Origin: Paramoeba atlantica
Taxonomy: Eukaryota; Discosea
DNA: 64,000 nt
Assembly: GCA_977017575.1 (NCBI GenBank)
Contig: CDRNVI010000018.1
Location: 1-64,000 of the forward strand
Reading direction: 5' to 3'
Of this stretch, positions 60,991 to 64,000 are shown piece by piece (positions within the stretch are counted from its first letter, which is position 1; every line of letters begins with the position of its first letter). Under the pieces are notes generated by a model. The model worked only from the letters and a program-made list of their open reading frames with translations. It was not told the DNA's origin and ran no database searches. A program made the position numbers and the translations under genes.

Positions 60991-61893
60991 ATGGATAATG
61001 GAATGAGTCAAACAGCAGTGGTTGCCCCAATTGATGAAGTAACAACAGCCGCGCAATTGCACCAGAAAGCATACGAGGCTTTAAAGGATCACGATCCCAA
61101 GCTAGCCACAATATTAAATGCCACCACACGGAAAGGAAGCTATGACTGGTTACAGTCTAATGCTAAATTTGTACCCACGCGTGCATTTCAGATTGCAATC
61201 ATGACACGCCTTGGGATGCCTCATCCTCGACTCCCGAAATCGCTGCTGTGCCCCGGCTGTCGTATGTTACTCGACAACAAAACAGCTTTGCAGCACATCC
61301 CCGGATGCGTCCAATGTACAGGGCTTAATGCCACAGTAAAGCACAATCGGCTGGTTAAGTATACCTTCGATTTGGCGCAAAAGGCCGGTATACAATGCGA
61401 GAAAGAACCGCGATCTTTTTCGACTTGGCAATGCGGAATTTGCAAGAATAAAGTGTTTCCAAGCAACAAAATGATTCATGACAAAACATGTGCCGGACGT
61501 CAGCTGTTTCGCTCAGGGCCGGATTTGGTGATATATTGGTCAACCGGGGAAATATTTTATGATCTAACCGTGGTGCACGAGCTATCGAACTCCAATCAAG
61601 CGAAATCTTGTTCCCAGCTTCTTACAAATGCAATCAAGCGGAAACGGGATACATATGTGACATCCGGAAAAATTTCCGACTTCGCATTTCAGTGCATCCC
61701 AGTGCTGTCCTGCGGCTCTCTTCATCAAAATACGAGATCTCTGTTGCATGTCCTATCCGACGCGGCACTCTTAAATCGTCGAGCAACTGAAATGGAGTTC
61801 AAGCTCCTACTTCAGGAACTGAATGGGACGGAAGTGTACGCCCAGTTGCGGAACCACTTATCCCCGGAAGGCAGCAGCAGGTACAGCATTTGA
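60991..61893 (+). CDS. Endonuclease-type LINE protein, C-terminal third
   Basis: 301 codons from ATG (MDNGMSQTAVV), the best copy of this domain here. Linker FQIAIMTRLGMPHPRLPKSL; zinc finger CPGCRMLLDNKTALQHIPGC and HNRLVKY; second pair CGICKNKVFP; endonuclease core RSGPDLVIYWSTGEIFYDLTV with a following SNQAKS Lys; then FQCIPVLSCGSLH and LLQELNGTEVYAQLRNHL; stop at 61,893. PD...YD...K fits the restriction-like endonuclease of R2/CRE/NeSL LINEs, which nicks target DNA for primed reverse transcription. The RT is missing upstream, so it is 5'-truncated. Confidence 0.8.
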   Translation: MDNGMSQTAVVAPIDEVTTAAQLHQKAYEALKDHDPKLATILNATTRKGSYDWLQSNAKFVPTRAFQIAIMTRLGMPHPRLPKSLLCPGCRMLLDNKTALQHIPGCVQCTGLNATVKHNRLVKYTFDLAQKAGIQCEKEPRSFSTWQCGICKNKVFPSNKMIHDKTCAGRQLFRSGPDLVIYWSTGEIFYDLTVVHELSNSNQAKSCSQLLTNAIKRKRDTYVTSGKISDFAFQCIPVLSCGSLHQNTRSLLHVLSDAALLNRRATEMEFKLLLQELNGTEVYAQLRNHLSPEGSSRYSI

Positions 61894-62173
61894 GCCAAAT
61901 GTATCAACATAGTTTCGTTTTTCAATGCCTATATGTATTATTATATACATAATATCTAAAGGAACGAATCTTATTATTTTCATTAATAGATCTTGTGAAG
62001 GTAAACGTCAAACAGACCAGCAACGCTCTCTTACAACAAAAAAAAAGACTCATTTCTTCTTGATAAGACAGGGCGCGCGAAAATGCAAAAAAAAAAAAAA
62101 AAAAAAAAAACACTTCAGTCACAAAGAGAATCTCCTTGGACACACGAGCGCAAAGCCAAAAAAAAAAATTTTT
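61894..62173. other. AT-rich LINE 3' flank
   Basis: Contains A-runs at 62,038-62,045 and 62,086-62,110 that may be poly(A) tails. No gene. Confidence 0.5.
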
Positions 62174-62330
62174 ATTAAGACAACGTTTTTTTATTAAGAC
62201 AACGTTTTTTATTAAGACAACGTTTTTTATTAAGACAACGTTTTTTATTAAGACAACGTTTTTTATTAAGACAACGTTTTTTATTAAGACAACGTTTTTT
62301 ATTAAGACAACGTTTTTTATTAATGCATTT
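62174..62330 (+). repeat. 18-bp tandem repeat, nine copies
   Basis: AACGTTTTTTATTAAGAC units; ATTAAGAC starts at 62,174, 62,193, 62,211 and every 18 bp to 62,301, with a partial at 62,319. Largest of the related 18-bp arrays. Confidence 0.92.
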
Positions 62331-62370
62331 TAATAAAGAATGGCCGGAGGCGTTCGGACCGTTCGGGGCT

Positions 62371-62670
62371 TTGTTGGCGGTCAAACAAAGACTTCGATCG
62401 GCCACGTGTTGTCGAGGAAACCTGTTCTTGCCCCCGAAGCGGGAATGGGGAGTAGCCAAACTCCGACCGCGTGCCCTGTCTCGAATGACCAATCTTATGG
62501 TCCCTACTAAACGTTTCGCTATTACTTGGTGCAAGTCGTATGATGAACGTACGAGGTTATGGGAGGGGGTTGTTATATCTGTTCTTGATGATGGTACCCG
62601 CCTTGTTAAGTACGATGTAGAATTGCTCATCATAAAATCTTTGTACAAAATATATAAAGAATTGTCCTAA
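62371..62670 (+). pseudogene. LINE N-terminal domain fragment
   Basis: MTNLMVPTKRFAITWCKSYD at about 62,484, then LWEGVVISVLDDG and LVKYDVE: the beta-barrel-like domain seen in LINE-1 and Gags (WxxSYD...GxV...VxYD). The frame upstream is Arg-rich without match. Stop at 62,670. Isolated fragment. Confidence 0.5.
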
Positions 62671-62904
62671 GTAAATAATATTCATCAAGTAATGTATCAA
62701 TGTTAAGCAACAATACGTCATGCGCGTCCATCCGCCGTCTGTGACAAAGGAGGCCTCCACTAAATTCGATGACAATGTCGAGAGCGTATTGAAGAAGTGG
62801 CTCGGTCCATTGCCTATGTTTTTTTTTGTTGTTTGCAAAGAAGTGTTGTAATTTCATTATTCATTCTTTATATTCAACGAACTTGAATTTGAGATTTTGA
62901 TTCA
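62671..62904. other. Non-coding or degraded LINE sequence
   Basis: A short open stretch (RVHPPSVTKEAST...SVLKKWLGPLP) could be LINE-derived. Nothing firm. Confidence 0.3.
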
Positions 62905-63327
62905 CTTTTTATAAAGAACAGTGACAAAGAACACTACATAAGAAAAAGGTCTGTTTCAAAGTAAACTTCGTAGCCTGACATCTTCGTCTTCTTTTCTTCG
63001 TCTGACGCAATCGTCTCAAAAGGTGAGTTCACTTTCTTTTCTGTCCCGTGATATGTATTTCCTAAGTTGTGAGTACGCCACTGCACCATTCAGCTCCTGT
63101 AACAATACCTGGAACTCTGATTTGATTTGTTGTCTCTGACTTCCGCTAGCGTCCGCAAGTGCTGAGAGCAGGGATTGCGTGTTCGTGTGCATCGCGCCTC
63201 CTGACAGGATGGGGATACATTGAAAGGAGCTTTCCGATATTTTTCCAGATTTCACGTATGTGTCGTGTTTGCGCTTGGAGGCCTCTCGAAACAGCTGGGC
63301 GCATTTCGTCGCAAGATTGGAGGGAGC
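62905..63327 (-). pseudogene. LINE C-terminus and 3' UTR, copy 2
   Basis: On the minus strand: CAIVVHELAPSNLATKCAQL, FQCIPILSGGAMHTNTQSLL, LLQELNGAVAYSQLRKYI, stop at 63,016, then a 3' UTR matching 60,430-60,692. The endonuclease PD half is missing because DIRS RNase H sequence begins at 63,328. Confidence 0.75.
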
Positions 63328-63700
63328 GAGTTCATGTACAACGATGGCACAGTGTTCGGAACAGGTGCAGCCTGGAATCGGAATCTGGAAATTAATCATG
63401 CGGAAGCGTTGGCTATCGAACAGGCGCTTTATGCCTTTGCGGACCACTGGCGCAGCCTCAATTGTATAATACTCCGGGTAGATAACACTAGTGTAGAAGC
63501 AGCGCTCCGGAAAAAATGGGCCGATTCGTATGCAATTTCAGAAGTTCTTTGTAGAGTCTTGCCGTATCTGCAAGCCAATCACCTTCACATTATTCCTGAA
63601 TATGTTACAACATTGGAGAATCAAGCGGACCCTTGGAGTCGAAACCGTTTCGACACTTGGCGAGAAGGCGGGGTTCACCAACTAGCGACTGGGTGGGTGC
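63328..63700 (+). pseudogene. DIRS-L RNase H fragment
   Basis: GTVFGTGAAWNRNLEINHAE, EALAIEQALYAF (Glu), LRVDNTSVEAALRKKWADSY (Asp), LENQADPWSRN (terminal Asp). Nearest relative is the DIRS-D RNase H. The first catalytic Asp region lies beyond the left junction. Confidence 0.75.
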
Positions 63701-64000
63701 CGGCGGTACCCAGTGGTCAGTTTTATTTACCAAGTGAGTCTAGTTGGCCTTATTAGATGAAGAGGTAGTTTAATGATTAGAATGTACTTTCACTATCGTT
63801 TCAGTGATTTGAGAACTATTATTCTTAGTTACAGCTTACTTTTCTTCCTACTACGTTGTCAAATGATGCGAGGCCTAAGTTATAAAAAAAAACAGTTTCA
63901 AAAACAACAGAGTTTCAGGATCTTTTGGCGGGGGTGTGGCTGCGTCTGCGTACGTCAGCTCTTTGTTGCTTGTGGTGAAGGCTGTTGTTTTTGCAGTGTT
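63701..64000 (+). repeat. Probable DIRS-L right flank
   Basis: Non-coding DNA after the RNase H end, likely the element's terminal region. GGTGGGTGCCGGCGG and TACCCAGTGG are reminiscent of the GC-rich centre of A repeats, but no second copy is in the window to prove it. Confidence 0.35.

Noticed and set aside
62174-62330. Possible CRISPR array
   Set aside because: Direct 18-bp tandem units without spacers.

Overview
The window is a transposable-element graveyard from a eukaryote, most likely a euglenozoan (kinetoplastid or diplonemid). The strongest clue to lineage is a short sequence ending CAGTTTCTGTACCTTGTTG. It matches the conserved 3' half of kinetoplastid and diplonemid spliced leaders (SLs), and it sits directly in front of the 5' UTRs of several unrelated retroelements. 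I found no convincing single-copy host gene, rRNA, tRNA gene, SL RNA gene or CRISPR array.

The dominant elements are DIRS-like tyrosine-recombinase (YR) retrotransposons of the PAT/VIPER type: a Gag with a CCHC zinc knuckle, then a YR ORF, then an overlapping RT-RNase H ORF, with split direct repeats at the ends (B1-ORFs-A1-B2-A2). At least ten copies or pieces are present, many inserted into one another. They are treated here as fossils. Around them lie LINEs of at least three kinds: one with a C-terminal zinc finger and restriction-like endonuclease, one with a C-terminal RNase H, and one with a (CAA)n tail. There are also SINEs, Tc1/mariner-like DNA elements and MITEs, a hAT transposase remnant, and GC-rich minisatellites.

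Layout. 1-1.7 kb: DIRS end and Gag fossil. 1.9-6.6 kb: DNA-transposon cluster (three mariner-like elements, two MITEs, one hAT piece). 6.6-17 kb: a GC-rich DIRS (A) whose YR gene was hit by a complete DIRS (B, 8,877-14,692), followed by a second A copy. 17-20.8 kb: DIRS-C with retroposon insertions. 20.8-24 kb: LINE pieces. 24-26.4 kb: DIRS-D. 27.5-34.2 kb: LINEs, an SL-tagged Gag and a nearly full-length SL-tagged LINE. 34.4-57.4 kb: one DIRS (G) interrupted by DIRS-H (which carries a five-fold tandem array of a 2,087-bp SL-containing unit), a SINE, DIRS-I and a LINE. 57.5-64 kb: mixed LINE, SINE and DIRS fragments.

The central observation is that trans-spliced mRNAs seem to have been copied back into this genome. 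In DIRS-H the unspliced acceptor (TACGTAG/ATTAAG at 48,006/48,007) and the spliced product (SL/ATTAAG, for example at 35,352/35,353) can both be read in this window. All family assignments come from reading motifs by eye; no database search was possible.
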